Of a stretch of 64,000 nt of DNA, positions 31,701-38,796 are shown one piece after another. The number at the start of each line of letters is the position of its first letter. Position 1 is the stretch's first letter. The DNA is from Variovorax sp. CF079. GTDB taxonomy: Bacteria; Pseudomonadota; Gammaproteobacteria; Burkholderiales; Burkholderiaceae_C. A model generated the notes under the pieces. That model saw nothing but the letters and a program-made list of their open reading frames with translations. It was not told the DNA's origin and searched no databases. The stretch covers positions 207,048 through 271,047 of the forward strand of contig NZ_FMZU01000008.1 in the NCBI RefSeq assembly GCF_900101545.1, given 5' to 3'. Both the position numbers and the translations under genes were made by a program.

Positions 31701-31719
31701 GGTGGAGGCGGCGAAGTGA
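25753..31719 (+). CDS. Alpha-2-macroglobulin family protein with thioester
   Basis: 1,988-residue exported protein of the bacterial alpha-2-macroglobulin family, thought to trap foreign proteases in the periplasm. The TTG start is fixed by AAGGAGA six bases upstream. The signal peptide (RALAAAALAYISLGAHA) has no lipobox cysteine, unlike E. coli YfhM, so a soluble periplasmic form is likely. In order: macroglobulin-like beta domains over about 1-1250; the A2M core block near 1275-1350 (LLDTLLLWNPAVVLDANG); the thioester motif C1496-L-E-Q1499; a helical thioester domain; and a receptor-like C-terminal domain (WVAITDPIPGGATILGG). Bacterial A2M genes often sit beside pbpC; here pbpC is about 12 kb downstream. 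Confidence 0.93.
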   Translation: MKTRTTTRALAAAALAYISLGAHALQITSLTPQGEVARIRQVVAKFDQAAVNFGDPKAPAPLAVSCTDAQAAKGTGRWTGEKQWVYDFENDLPPGVRCTVTRVSSFKSASGADLTGPERYQFNSGGPFVRNHQPSYGKIDEEQQFMLELNGPATLESVRENVWCQADGVGERIPVKLVEGEQRTALLKAFSRDKEAEKAPLRFVTLQCNRTLTPGGRVQLVYGKGVATPSGVLNNIERRLSFQVREPFAVSFSCERESAQSACLPLKPMVLQFNAPVSRKLAAQITLKGGGKTIKPKFDDENAAEDAVVDSVSFPPPFAEQTPFTIELPAKFVDASGRALASPDSFPLKVATGAMPPLAKFAASPFGVVERLAEPGGAALMPVTVRRVEPALQVQALTPGKVSDMNPKTDAEIIAWFRKVRRYDSNYTIDRKEAARDVKGALPKVIDKDERERIQTRMVSLLGGQANVKTLDMPKAEGGDPRPFEVIGIPLAPGFHVLEIASQKLGDALLDERYGTGRTMYVRTTALATNLAVHFKLGRENAVAWVTTLDKGKVVANAAVRVSDCNGREVAAGSTDARGLVQLAGIAPNAPSCSTEDDYSGDAYFVSARAKDDKGVEDLAFTWSDWQRGIEPWRFNVPTSLEPQADRVAHTVFDRTLLRAGETVSMKHLIRTQTSKGFGLPQTLPDTLVVTHVGSGQQYTQPLKWRKTATGGQSGENTFAIPSAAKLGVYQVELKSGKEGTDGDQGGMRSSSTGQFRVEEFRLPVLEGRIAPSEKKPLVAATSLPTEVQINYVAGGAAANLPVRVSAAVRAKSLSFADFDAFSFSPPRKDGLIAVDADESDSAAQDLRVIADKLPLTLSKDGAGKLTIEKIPVAKATPRELLLEATYSDPNGEVQTLRSVQTLWPAAVIAGIKTEGWVSTSQKLKFQALALGLSGKPQEGVTLNVRAIARITTTSRKRMVGGFYTYDNKTEVKEIGTVCSGKSDARGLLLCEAELKEAGQVELIASATDKDGRDSRAASSVYVTKQGELWFGGEDHDRIDVLPEKKSYQPGETAKFQVRSPFRFATALVSVEREGVIETQVVQLNGQDPTVSLRVKPEWGPNAYVSVLALRGRLREVPWYSFFTWGFKAPREWWTAFWYEGKEYVAPTALVDLSKPAYRLGLAEIRVGTQAHQIEVKVSSDKPSYPVRGKALVTISAKLPDGKPAAGAEVALAAVDQALLELMPNDSWKLLEAMLQRRSWGVSTSTAQMEIVGRRHYGRKAVPAGGGGGKGQTRELLDTLLLWNPAVVLDANGQATVTVPLNDALTTFRIVAVADAGTGLFGTGQTSIQATQDLQIVSGLPPLVREDDQFRAQITLRNTTQKAMKVEATPRATLLKLEAQTVDIPPGEARELAWSVTAPAQLAQTRAEALLWEIEAKDTIGGARDALKLRQRIVPGVPLTVQQATLVQLDGPFTLDVAPPADALPGRGGLKLSLQPRLAEGLTGVRDWFAAYPYACLEQKASKSIGLRDGKAWQTVVAQLPSYLDSDGLANYFPPRDGEANRGSDILTAYLLAATHEAAALDPAFALPDAARAPMEQGLIAFVEGRIQREFWSPQKDLDVRKLAALEALSRYGKAQGRMAGSITIAPNQWPTSAVIDWLNILKRVQDVPQRQQRMAEADNVLKARLSYQGTKLVFSTEREDYWWWLMTNGDVNTARLLLTVLDDPAWKDDIGKLATGFIGRQQNGAWHTTTANLWGGLALEKFSKQFESAPVAGITAANLGAIKAQVDWRKVERIKTSDAGGAPNQTTAFGAPASPGNLRNNAMFLPWPASNAARDTLLVTQSGSGKPWLTLQSIAAVQLKAPFAAGYAIKKTITPVEQAVQGIYTRGDVLRVSLEVNASADMTWVAITDPIPGGATILGGGLSRDSQIATQGEKRSGAGWPAFEERSFEAFRSYYQHLPKGVVKMEYTVRLNNVGDFALPPSRVEALYAPEMFGEVPNGRVKVEAAK

Positions 31720-31762
31720 AGAGTGGCCCGCGCATGCCGACATGGCGCCCTGAGCAAGCCCC

Positions 31763-32341
31763 ATGAAGCTCACAGTCCTGCCCCTCACGCCCGAGCGCTG
31801 GCCTGACCTCGAAGCGCTGCTCAATGCCAAGGGGTGCTCGGTGGCTCGTGGGTGCTGGTGCATGCACTACCGCCGAAGCGGCGCTCAAGGAGCCTTGCCC
31901 TCAGGGACAACGCGTGCTCAGGCCGATCGCGCGGACCTGAAAGAACTCGTGGACGCCGGCACGCCACCAGGCCTCATCGGCTATCGCGGCAAAGTCCCGG
32001 TCGGCTGGGTATCGCTCGGCCCACGCGAGGAATATGCCAGGCTCAAGCGCTCACCCGTGATGAAGGCGGTCGACGACCGGCCCGTCTGGTCGATCATCTG
32101 TTTCGTTGTGCCATCCGAGCATCGCGGCCAGGGCGTGGCGCAGGCGCTCCTCGACGGAGCCATTGCCTACGCCAGGAAACAGGGCGCCAAGCTGCTCGAG
32201 GCCTACCCCGTGGACAAACCCGGCCGGGCCAATGACGATCAGATGTGGTTCGGTGCCAAGTCGATGTACGACCGCGTGGGCTTCAAGGAAGTTGCGCGTC
32301 GCAAGCCGCAGCGGCCCGTCGTGCGCCTCAAGCCCACTTGA
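31763..32341 (+). CDS. GNAT-family N-acetyltransferase
   Basis: 192 residues. The acetyl-CoA binding motif is visible as ICFVVPSEHRGQGVAQALLD (about 112-131). The N-terminal part has a cysteine-rich segment CSVARGCWCMHY shared by a subgroup of bacterial GNATs. First gene of the accessory block; the ATG lies 43 bases after the macroglobulin stop. Substrate unknown. Confidence 0.87.
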   Translation: MKLTVLPLTPERWPDLEALLNAKGCSVARGCWCMHYRRSGAQGALPSGTTRAQADRADLKELVDAGTPPGLIGYRGKVPVGWVSLGPREEYARLKRSPVMKAVDDRPVWSIICFVVPSEHRGQGVAQALLDGAIAYARKQGAKLLEAYPVDKPGRANDDQMWFGAKSMYDRVGFKEVARRKPQRPVVRLKPT

Positions 32342-32380
32342 GCCGTCAACGTCTCAGGTGCCTCAAGTTTCCGCGTTGAG

Positions 32381-32398
32381 TTGCCGGCCTCCCGGCAA
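32381..32398 (+). terminator. Weak hairpin after the GNAT gene
   Basis: TTGCCGG at 32381-32387 and CCGGCAA at 32392-32398 with a 4-base loop, 40 bases after the GNAT stop. No T-run follows, so termination is uncertain. Confidence 0.3.
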
Positions 32399-32434
32399 TT
32401 GAGCAAGAATTCCTGCGATCGAAGGAGAACGCAA

Positions 32435-32740
32435 ATGCCAAAGGGATACTGGATCGCCCGGGTCGACGTCGCCGACACGGAGGCCTACAAGGCTTACGTC
32501 GAAGCCAATGCAAAGCCTTTCAAGATGTTCGGGGCGCACTTCCTCGTGCGCGCCGGCCGCTTCGAGAATCCCGAGGGCACCAGCCGCACGCGCAACGTCG
32601 TGATCGAGTTCCCGTCGTACCAGGCTGCCCTCGACTGCTGGAAGTCGGCCGAGTATCAGGAAGCGCTCAAGTTGCGTGTGCCTGTTTCCACCATCGACCT
32701 GGTCATCATCGAGGGCTACGACGGTCCGCAACCGTCTTGA
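32435..32740 (+). CDS. DUF1330-family protein
   Basis: 101 residues, small alpha/beta barrel-type fold. The start KGYWIARVDVADTEAYKAYV and RTRNVVIEFPSYQAALDCW are typical of DUF1330. The ATG at 32435 has AAGGAGA nine bases upstream. The stop shares TGATG with the next gene, so the two are translationally coupled. Biochemical role unknown. Confidence 0.88.
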   Translation: MPKGYWIARVDVADTEAYKAYVEANAKPFKMFGAHFLVRAGRFENPEGTSRTRNVVIEFPSYQAALDCWKSAEYQEALKLRVPVSTIDLVIIEGYDGPQPS

Positions 32741-33480
32741 TGCCAGGGCCGCATGTGACCCGGCCAACCTGTCGTTTCAGCGAATCACCTCGTCCGATCG
32801 GTTTCCGTTCGCAGGCCGATTCGTTCGCGGCTGAAGGCTTCTCGCTCGTCCCGGACGTGCTGCGGGCAGAAGAATGCGAATCCATCTCTGCCCACTTGCA
32901 ACTCAGCACACCCTCAGGCGGCACGCGTTGCCTGCTGCCGCAATCGTGGTGCACCTCGCTGGCGCGGCGCCTTCGCCAGCACATGGCCCCATCCTTGCTG
33001 GTTCCGACGGAGCATGTTGCCGTCCAATGCACGTACTTCGAGAAGTCCCTCGCACACAACTGGCTGGTGCCCATACACCAGGATCTCAGCATTCCCGTCG
33101 CTGATCGGGTCGACGAACCAAGCCTTCGCGGCTGGTCGGAAAAGGAGGGATCGCTCTTCGTTCAAGCGCCTGTCGACCTCCTGGAGCAATTGGTCGCCGT
33201 GCGCGTCCATCTTGACGCCTGTACAGCGGATGACGGCCCTCTTCGTGTTGTCCCTGGTTCGCATCTTCACGGCCGCATTGAGCCCAACGTTGCCGTTCTC
33301 ACCCGCAACCCAGCCACAGAGATGAGGTGCCAAGCCGAGCAAGGAGCGGCCCTCGTCATGCGCCCCCTGCTGTTGCACGCGTCGTCCAAGGCCGCAGGCA
33401 AGAGCCGCCGTCGCGTCCTACACTTCGTCTTCGGCCCGCGTTCACTCCCGCATGGTCTGCGGTGGCAGTATGCGGTCTAA
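32740..33480 (+). CDS. PhyH-type Fe(II)/2-oxoglutarate dioxygenase
   Basis: 246 residues. The iron ligands appear as H113-x-D115 (PIHQDLSIP) and a distal H213 (LLLHASSK), followed by an arginine near 225 that would bind 2-oxoglutarate; GPLRVVPGSHLHG at 167-179 is the usual PhyH strand. The ATG overlaps the DUF1330 stop (TGATG). Codon third positions look less G+C-rich than in the flanking core genes, suggesting later acquisition. Substrate unknown. Confidence 0.8.
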   Translation: MPGPHVTRPTCRFSESPRPIGFRSQADSFAAEGFSLVPDVLRAEECESISAHLQLSTPSGGTRCLLPQSWCTSLARRLRQHMAPSLLVPTEHVAVQCTYFEKSLAHNWLVPIHQDLSIPVADRVDEPSLRGWSEKEGSLFVQAPVDLLEQLVAVRVHLDACTADDGPLRVVPGSHLHGRIEPNVAVLTRNPATEMRCQAEQGAALVMRPLLLHASSKAAGKSRRRVLHFVFGPRSLPHGLRWQYAV

Positions 33481-33552
33481 CCCTTCCAACAGGCGGACCT
33501 GTCTCGGCGATCCGGGTCGGGCCGCTCTCCTCGATCGCTAGGTGCATCAATC

Positions 33553-34455
33553 GTGGCAACGCCTGAATCCATTCATCGTCTGTTGTCGGTGGCTGCCACC
33601 TTGCTCGATCATGCGGCGAGCGAGATTCGCGACGCAAAACTCGCACCGGTGCGAGAGAACATCGAACGGGTTGGCGAGGCCTTGGCGGAGATCAGCGAGC
33701 TACGACAACGGGTCTACGAAGTCGCGCCGGAGCTCATGCCGGAGTACCTCAAACAACCCAGCGAACACTCTGAGTCGAACCGCCTGCTGACGCGGTACAT
33801 GTTCCAGGCATCGGAGTATGAGCTCGCCGGAGATCTCGAGAGCGCTGTCGAAACCTTCCAGGAGTACATCACCCTCGAGGAGTCAGCATTTCACCGAGAC
33901 ATCGCTGCGGGGGAAATCGAACGGCTGCGGAATGCAACAGGCACCACCCGTCCTATCAATCAAGCAAACGCCCAGCGGCGCCGCTTGCGTCAACCCTTAG
34001 GCGCTTTCTTCACACCCCTCATGAAAGCACCCGCACCCATCGTCGCAACCGGCGGCTGCTTCTGCGGAGCAGTCCGGTTCCGCTGTGGGGGCACACCACG
34101 AAGCGTCGTCCAATGCCATTGTGGGCAGTGCCGTCGTTTGAGCGGCGCCGCGTTCACCACCTGGGTGAGTTTCGCCAAGGAAGCACTCAGCCTCTCAGGG
34201 CAGGCTTCTCTTTCAGTCTTCCAGGCCACCGAGAATGTCACGCGCCACTTTTGCAAGGTCTGCGGCTCGCACGTCTACACCAGCGACGCTCGCTTCTCCA
34301 ATGTAGTTGGCGTTCCCGCGGGCGCTATCGAGGGCGAGCTACCGGCCAAACCCTCCGCTCACTACTTCGTCAGCCACAAGGCAGCATGGCACACCATCAA
34401 CGATGCCTTGCCTCAGTTCGGAGGAGAGTCAGGTTTCGAGCCACAAGATGCCTGA
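33553..34455 (+). CDS. Unknown helical domain fused to a GFA (glutathione-dependent formaldehyde-activating-like) domain
   Basis: 300 residues in one frame. Residues 1-130 are charged and helical (SVAATLLDHAASEIRD, ESAVETFQEYITLEESAFH) and match no family I know. Residues about 157-300 are a complete GFA/CENP-V zinc domain: GGCFCGAVRF, QCHCGQCRRLSG and FCKVCGSHVY carry the zinc cysteines. Methionine 157 (ATG at 34021) is where a stand-alone GFA protein would start, and the joining segment RRRLRQPLGAFFTPL looks like translated intergenic DNA. It may be a lost stop codon joining two genes, or two genes with the second starting at 34021. The start is GTG at 33553. Base composition is lower in G+C than in neighbours. 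Confidence 0.65.
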   Translation: MATPESIHRLLSVAATLLDHAASEIRDAKLAPVRENIERVGEALAEISELRQRVYEVAPELMPEYLKQPSEHSESNRLLTRYMFQASEYELAGDLESAVETFQEYITLEESAFHRDIAAGEIERLRNATGTTRPINQANAQRRRLRQPLGAFFTPLMKAPAPIVATGGCFCGAVRFRCGGTPRSVVQCHCGQCRRLSGAAFTTWVSFAKEALSLSGQASLSVFQATENVTRHFCKVCGSHVYTSDARFSNVVGVPAGAIEGELPAKPSAHYFVSHKAAWHTINDALPQFGGESGFEPQDA

Positions 34456-34517
34456 ACTTCTTTCGATAAGAACGCCTGCCTTCGATCTTTCCTCCACTTC
34501 ACCTCGATGGATACCCC

Positions 34518-34907
34518 ATGACCCGAAAACTCATCAGCTCCGGTTCCACCTTCGAAGAGCAGATCGGCTACTCGCGCGCCGTCGTCGATGGCGACTGGGT
34601 GTTTGTTTCAGGCACCACGGGCTTCGACTACGCAACGATGACCATCTCGGACAGCGTGGTCGAGCAGGCCGAGCAGTGCCTGAAGAACATCGAGTCCGCG
34701 CTGCAGCGGGCCGCTGCGAACATGAAGGACGTGGTGCGTGTCACCTACGTGCTGCCGAACGGCGCCGAGTTCGAATCATGCTGGCCGGTGCTGCGCAAGT
34801 ACTTCGGCGAGGTGCGCCCGGCGGCGATGATGATCTCTGCCGGGCTGGCGGACCCGCGCATGAAGATCGAGATCGAAGTCACGGCCCGGAAGCGTTCACA
34901 AGCCTGA
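34518..34907 (+). CDS. RidA-family protein
   Basis: 129 residues, YjgF/YER057c/UK114 fold. GDWVFVSGTTGFDY, VEQAEQCLKNIESALQRAAA, DVVRVTYVLPN and the C-terminal IEIEVTARKR match the family. The deaminating RidA arginine region reads NGAEFESCWPVLRKYFGE, so activity on reactive enamines is possible but not certain. Stands 62 bases after the previous gene. Confidence 0.88.
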   Translation: MTRKLISSGSTFEEQIGYSRAVVDGDWVFVSGTTGFDYATMTISDSVVEQAEQCLKNIESALQRAAANMKDVVRVTYVLPNGAEFESCWPVLRKYFGEVRPAAMMISAGLADPRMKIEIEVTARKRSQA

Positions 34908-34936
34908 GGCCGGCAGTCGCAGCTCACGCAATTCTC

Positions 34937-35440
34937 ATGAACCCCATCACGCTCCACGCACTCGAAAGCTTCCCACAACAACTGGAGGCGCACTACGCCG
35001 CCATTCCGGCGGCGTTCAAGCACTGGGCACCGCCGTCCTGGGATGGCGTGCCCAGCGAAGCATTTACCGCCATCGAGCAGGTCTGCCATGTGCGCGACAT
35101 CGAGATCGAGGGCTATCACGTGCGCTTCCAGCGCACGCTGAATGAGTCCAACCCCTTGCTCGCATCCATCGAAAGCGAAGAGCTTGCCAAGTCGCGCTCC
35201 TACGCCACGGCCGATACGGCCGCCGTCTTCGCCTCTTTCAGGGAGGCACGCACGAAGACCCTCGCGCTCATCACCGGTCTGACCGACGAACAGTTCGATC
35301 GCACTGCAATGTTCGAAGGCTACGGCCCGCTGTCGCTGCGCAGCCTGGTGCACTATCTTTGCAGCCATGACCAGCAGCATCTGGCGGGCCTGCAATGGCT
35401 GCTTGGAAAGATCGAAGCCTCGCGTGTTCACGCCAGTTGA
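34937..35440 (+). CDS. DinB-superfamily protein
   Basis: 167 residues, four-helix DinB/YfiT-like bundle. Candidate metal ligands are the histidines in QVCHVRDIEIEGYHV and CSHDQQHLAGLQWLLG, spaced as in the superfamily. Members are often thiol transferases or stress-induced enzymes; the substrate is unknown. ATG at 34937, 29 bases after ridA. Confidence 0.82.
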   Translation: MNPITLHALESFPQQLEAHYAAIPAAFKHWAPPSWDGVPSEAFTAIEQVCHVRDIEIEGYHVRFQRTLNESNPLLASIESEELAKSRSYATADTAAVFASFREARTKTLALITGLTDEQFDRTAMFEGYGPLSLRSLVHYLCSHDQQHLAGLQWLLGKIEASRVHAS

Positions 35441-35462
35441 CGCTCACCCACCGAAAGAATCC

Positions 35463-35834
35463 ATGTCGAATATCGCCTCCCCCAAGCAAATCGCTGCTTC
35501 GCTCACCGAGTTCTGGTCGCCGCGCGTCGTCGCGGAGGTCGACGACGCCTACATCAAGGTCGCCAAGGTTCACGGCTCGCTGGCCTGGCACAGCCATGAG
35601 AACGAGGACGAGCTCTTCCTCGTGCTCAAGGGTCACTTGCGCATCGAAATGGAAAGCGGCCCGGTCGAGCTCGGCGAAGGCGAGATGTTCGTCGTTCCCA
35701 AGGGCGTACGCCACAACCCGGTGGCCGAAGAGGAATGCCATCTCATGCTGATCGAGCGCAAGTCGACGCTGCATACGGGCGATGTCGTGACCGAGAAGAC
35801 CCGCTCGCTGAGCGAGCAGTTGCGTCCCGTGTGA
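35463..35834 (+). CDS. Cupin-domain protein
   Basis: 123 residues, a single cupin barrel. Motif 1 reads WHSHENEDELFLVLKG and motif 2 GEMFVVPKGVRHNP, together giving three histidines and a glutamate for a metal. Family members range from isomerases to dioxygenases; function not assigned. 22 bases after the DinB-like gene. Confidence 0.87.
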   Translation: MSNIASPKQIAASLTEFWSPRVVAEVDDAYIKVAKVHGSLAWHSHENEDELFLVLKGHLRIEMESGPVELGEGEMFVVPKGVRHNPVAEEECHLMLIERKSTLHTGDVVTEKTRSLSEQLRPV

Positions 35835-35852
35835 GCAACCGAATCACTCCCC

Positions 35853-36407
35853 ATGCATGACGAAGATTGGTCTGTAGCCTGCGTGGCGCTTCCCGGCGAA
35901 TCACGCGTCGCTCGCGCGTACGCGACGACGGACCTGGCCGACGCCTACGCGGTCCGCCTGCCGAATGATGCGATCACCGATCCCGAGCTGCTTGCGCGTT
36001 TTCTCTTCTCCCAGCAAGCGCCGTGGATCGCAGGTCTGATGCGAATCCGTGATGCGCTCGTTGCCGGCTTCGGCCTCAAGACATCAGGCCAGCTGAAAGG
36101 CCCTTCTGCCGGTTCGCGCAACGACAAGCGCATCTCGATCTTCAAGATCTATGAGAAGGGCACGCACGAAATCCTGCTGGGCGAAGACGACAAGCACCTG
36201 GACTTCCGGGTGTCGGTGTTGCACCAGACGCGGACCGTCGCCACGGAAAGCGCGCCCTACCTGGTCGTGTCCACCGTCGTGCATTGCCACAACCTCCTGG
36301 GGCGCACGTACATCCGGCTCATCGCACCCTTCCATCGATTGGTGGTTCAGTCCATCATGCGCAGAGCCGCTCGTGCCGGGTGGCCGGCTCTTTCGCGAAC
36401 CGAGTGA
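35853..36407 (+). CDS. DUF2867-family protein
   Basis: 184 residues. DAYAVRLPNDAITDPELLAR, the RIRDALVAGFGLK segment and ISIFKIYEKGTHEILLGEDDKHLDF fit DUF2867, a family with a START-like fold of unknown activity. ATG 18 bases after the cupin stop; same strand and spacing style as its neighbours. Confidence 0.82.
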   Translation: MHDEDWSVACVALPGESRVARAYATTDLADAYAVRLPNDAITDPELLARFLFSQQAPWIAGLMRIRDALVAGFGLKTSGQLKGPSAGSRNDKRISIFKIYEKGTHEILLGEDDKHLDFRVSVLHQTRTVATESAPYLVVSTVVHCHNLLGRTYIRLIAPFHRLVVQSIMRRAARAGWPALSRTE

Positions 36408-36421
36408 GGGGTAGCCCGCAC

Positions 36422-37204
36422 ATGACGGACTTCTACGACGAACTCGCTCCCTTCTATCACCTGATCTACCAGGACTGGGATGCCAGCGTTCGCCGGCAAG
36501 GCGAGCAGCTCTCCAAGCTCATCGAGTCCGAATGGCCAGGCCACAGGAGCGTGCTGGACGTGTCCTGCGGAATCGGGACGCAAGCCATCGCGCTCGCAGA
36601 GCGTGGCTATTCGGTGACCGGCTCGGACCTGTCCGCCAAGGAGATCGAGCGAGCAGGACATGAAGCGCGCGCCAGGAAGATCGATATCGATTTCTCGGTG
36701 GGCGACATGCGCGAGGCGCACGCTCTTCACGGCTCGCGCTTCGACCTGGTCATCTCGTGCGACAACTCCGTGCCGCACCTGCTCACCGACGATGATCTTC
36801 TGCTTGCGTTCCGGCAGATGTTCGCTTGCCTGCGCACGGGTGGTGGATGCATCATTTCCGTCAGAGACTACGCGCTGGAAGCGCGAGGCAAGAATCTCGT
36901 CAAGCCCTATGGCGTTCGCACCGAGAACGGCAAGCGCTATCTGCTGTTCCAGGTCTGGGACTTCGTGGGCGAGCACTACGACCTGAGCTTCTTCTTCATC
37001 GAGGAAGATCTCTCCACTCTGGAAGTCGAAACACACGCCATGCGGTCGAAGTACTACGCCGTTTCCATCGACAAGCTCTGCGAGCTGATGCACGAAGCCG
37101 GCTTTCAGGACGTCAAGCGTGTCGATGGGGCTTTTTATCAGCCCCTCGTGATCGGAACCAAAGCCACCGAGCAGAACCGCCTGCCCAACAGGAGTGAAGA
37201 GTGA
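36422..37204 (+). CDS. Class I SAM-dependent methyltransferase
   Basis: 260 residues. Motif I VLDVSCGIGTQ at about 44-54 and the acidic residue in VTGSDLSAKEIE bind S-adenosylmethionine; DLVISCDNSVPHLL is motif IV. The N-terminal FYDELAPFYHLIYQDW is seen in small-molecule methyltransferases. The stop overlaps the GTG of the next gene (GTGA). Substrate unknown. Confidence 0.87.
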   Translation: MTDFYDELAPFYHLIYQDWDASVRRQGEQLSKLIESEWPGHRSVLDVSCGIGTQAIALAERGYSVTGSDLSAKEIERAGHEARARKIDIDFSVGDMREAHALHGSRFDLVISCDNSVPHLLTDDDLLLAFRQMFACLRTGGGCIISVRDYALEARGKNLVKPYGVRTENGKRYLLFQVWDFVGEHYDLSFFFIEEDLSTLEVETHAMRSKYYAVSIDKLCELMHEAGFQDVKRVDGAFYQPLVIGTKATEQNRLPNRSEE

Positions 37205-37575
37205 ACCCCCAGATGATCCTGGTCGCCGGCCCCTACCGTTCCGGCACGAACGACGACCCTTTGCTCATCGCCCGGAACGTCGCGGCGATGACCGAAGCCT
37301 CGCTCCAGTTGTTCCGCGCCGGCCACCTGCCCGTCATGGGCGAGTGGTTCGCGCTTCCGCTCATCGAGCACGCGGGCTCCAAGCGCATTGGAGATGCCGT
37401 GTTCAACGAGATCTTCCACCCCATCTCGCGCAGGCTGGTCGCCCAGTGCGATGGCTGCCTGCGCATCGGCGGTGCGTCTGCGGGCGCCGACGAGATGGTG
37501 GCCCTCGCCAGGCAGCACGGAAAGGCCGTGTACTACGCGCTCGAGGAAATACCCGGTGCCGACACGCCGCTATGA
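37201..37575 (+). CDS. DUF4406-like nucleoside deoxyribosyltransferase-fold protein
   Basis: 124 residues. ILVAGPYRSG at the N-terminus and CDGCLRIGGASAGADEMVALAR match the DUF4406 / nucleoside 2-deoxyribosyltransferase-like Rossmann fold. The GTG start overlaps the methyltransferase stop. The end overlaps the next gene by 20 bases. Enzymatic activity unproven. Confidence 0.75.
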   Translation: MNPQMILVAGPYRSGTNDDPLLIARNVAAMTEASLQLFRAGHLPVMGEWFALPLIEHAGSKRIGDAVFNEIFHPISRRLVAQCDGCLRIGGASAGADEMVALARQHGKAVYYALEEIPGADTPL

Positions 37576-38041
37576 CATCGCCGTGGGTGGTCTCGTCATC
37601 CTGATCGCGGCCTTCTATTTCATCTACGCCGCGCTCGGTTCCTACGTGCGGCAGTCGCAAGCGCATTCCTCCTTCATCCCCGTCGGCGCAACGGTCGTCG
37701 AGGCCTCGGTTCGATCCAGCGGCAGCACGGCGGCCACGCATGGCGAATCCTTCTCGCCGCGCATCGTCTACCGCTACAACATGGGCGGTAAGGCGTACCA
37801 GAGCGATCGCTACTTCTTTGCCGGCGACGGATGGCGCGATGCCGCTTCGGTGGAGGCGGTCGTGGCGCGCTTCCCGGTGGGAAGCTCGGTGCATGTGTAT
37901 GTGGACAAGGCCGATCCCACGCAGGCCGTGATCGACAGAAGCAAACCCCGGCTCGGCGTGCTGCTGTACCTGCTTCCCATCGCAGCTCTGGGGCTTGGCT
38001 TTTTGGCCTACGGCTTGCGCAAACGAAAAGAGACGCGCTAA
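37556..38041 (+). CDS. DUF3592 membrane protein
   Basis: 161 residues. A first membrane helix at about 8-27 (VGGLVILIAAFYFIYAAL), an extracytoplasmic beta domain (SPRIVYRYNMGGKAYQSDRY, VHVYVDKADP), and a second helix near 137-155 make the DUF3592 layout. The GTG at 37556 is chosen because GAGGAA lies seven bases upstream and it gives a complete first helix; it overlaps the previous gene by 20 bases. Function unknown. Confidence 0.78.
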   Translation: MPTRRYDIAVGGLVILIAAFYFIYAALGSYVRQSQAHSSFIPVGATVVEASVRSSGSTAATHGESFSPRIVYRYNMGGKAYQSDRYFFAGDGWRDAASVEAVVARFPVGSSVHVYVDKADPTQAVIDRSKPRLGVLLYLLPIAALGLGFLAYGLRKRKETR

Positions 38042-38054
38042 AACGCGGGGCGTG

Positions 38055-38468
38055 ATGTCCCTCGACCGCTTCGCGCTTATCACTGTACTGGCGGCCATGC
38101 TCACCGCATGTGCGCCGATGCACGGCACCGGCTGCGCAAGCGGAGAGCAGGCGCTCGTCCACGATTCGCTGTTCTTCGGTACCGGCAAACCCCGCGGCGG
38201 CGTGGTGACGCCCGCGGAATGGGCCGAGTTCCTGAAAGGCACCGTCACACCGCGCTTTCCGCAGGGCCTGACCGTGTCGCCCGCGTCAGGGCAGTGGCGC
38301 GGCGCCGATGGCGCGATCGTTCAAGAGGCGTCGCAGGTGCTCCAGCTCATTCATCCCGACGACACGGCCAGCGAGAGCGCCGTGCAGGAACTCGTCGCGG
38401 CGTACAAGGCGCAGTTCCAGCAGGAGGCCGTGCTGCGCGTCAAAGCAATGGCCTGCGTATCCTTCTAG
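38055..38468 (+). CDS. DUF3574-family lipoprotein
   Basis: 137 residues. Lipobox LTAC (LAAMLTACAP) near residue 19. The mature part LFFGTGKPRGGVVTPAEWAE, TPRFPQGLTV, GQWRGADGAIVQEASQVL and QEAVLRVKAMACVSF is a clear DUF3574 protein, a periplasmic family of unknown function. A GTG one codon upstream is an alternative start. Confidence 0.87.
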   Translation: MSLDRFALITVLAAMLTACAPMHGTGCASGEQALVHDSLFFGTGKPRGGVVTPAEWAEFLKGTVTPRFPQGLTVSPASGQWRGADGAIVQEASQVLQLIHPDDTASESAVQELVAAYKAQFQQEAVLRVKAMACVSF

Positions 38469-38496
38469 ACTTGAAGACCGAACTCATGGAGCGACC

Positions 38497-38796
38497 ATGT
38501 GCAGAAACATCAAGACGCTGTTCAACTTCGAACCTCCCGCGACGGAAGATGAAATACGGGCTGCGTCCCTGCAGTTCGTGCGCAAGCTCAGCGGCTTCAA
38601 CAGCCCGTCCAGGCTCAATCAGGAGGCTTTCGACCGCGCGGTGGAAGACGTCGCGACCGCGGCCCGCGTCCTGATCGAGTCGCTGGTCACCACCGCCGAT
38701 CCGCGCGACCGCGAGATCGAGGCCGAACGGGCGCGCGCCAGGTCGGCGAACCGATTCGGGGCGCAGCTATACCGGCCCTTGAAGGAAGCTTCATGA
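38497..38796 (+). CDS. DUF2277-family protein
   Basis: 99 residues. The N-terminus MCRNIKTLFNFEPPATEDEI and the FVRKLSGFNSPS segment are hallmarks of DUF2277, a small helical family found widely in soil bacteria. ATG at 38497. The stop overlaps the next ATG (ATGA). Function unknown. Confidence 0.9.
   Translation: MCRNIKTLFNFEPPATEDEIRAASLQFVRKLSGFNSPSRLNQEAFDRAVEDVATAARVLIESLVTTADPRDREIEAERARARSANRFGAQLYRPLKEAS

Noticed and set aside
25663..31863. A 6.2-kb open frame antisense to the alpha-2-macroglobulin gene
   Set aside because: Composition is His/Arg/Leu/Gln-rich without recognisable domains, mirroring the codon bias of the sense gene.
33474..33545. Possible attC remnant (GTCTAAC ... GCTAGGT) between the dioxygenase and the GFA fusion
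   Set aside because: The outer boxes pair imperfectly, the inner boxes cannot be found, and the first box overlaps the stop codon of the upstream gene. Chance match.
37140..37165. GGGGCT...AGCCCC hairpin near the end of the methyltransferase gene
   Set aside because: It is inside the coding region, with the next gene coupled by GTGA overlap, so termination there is unlikely.
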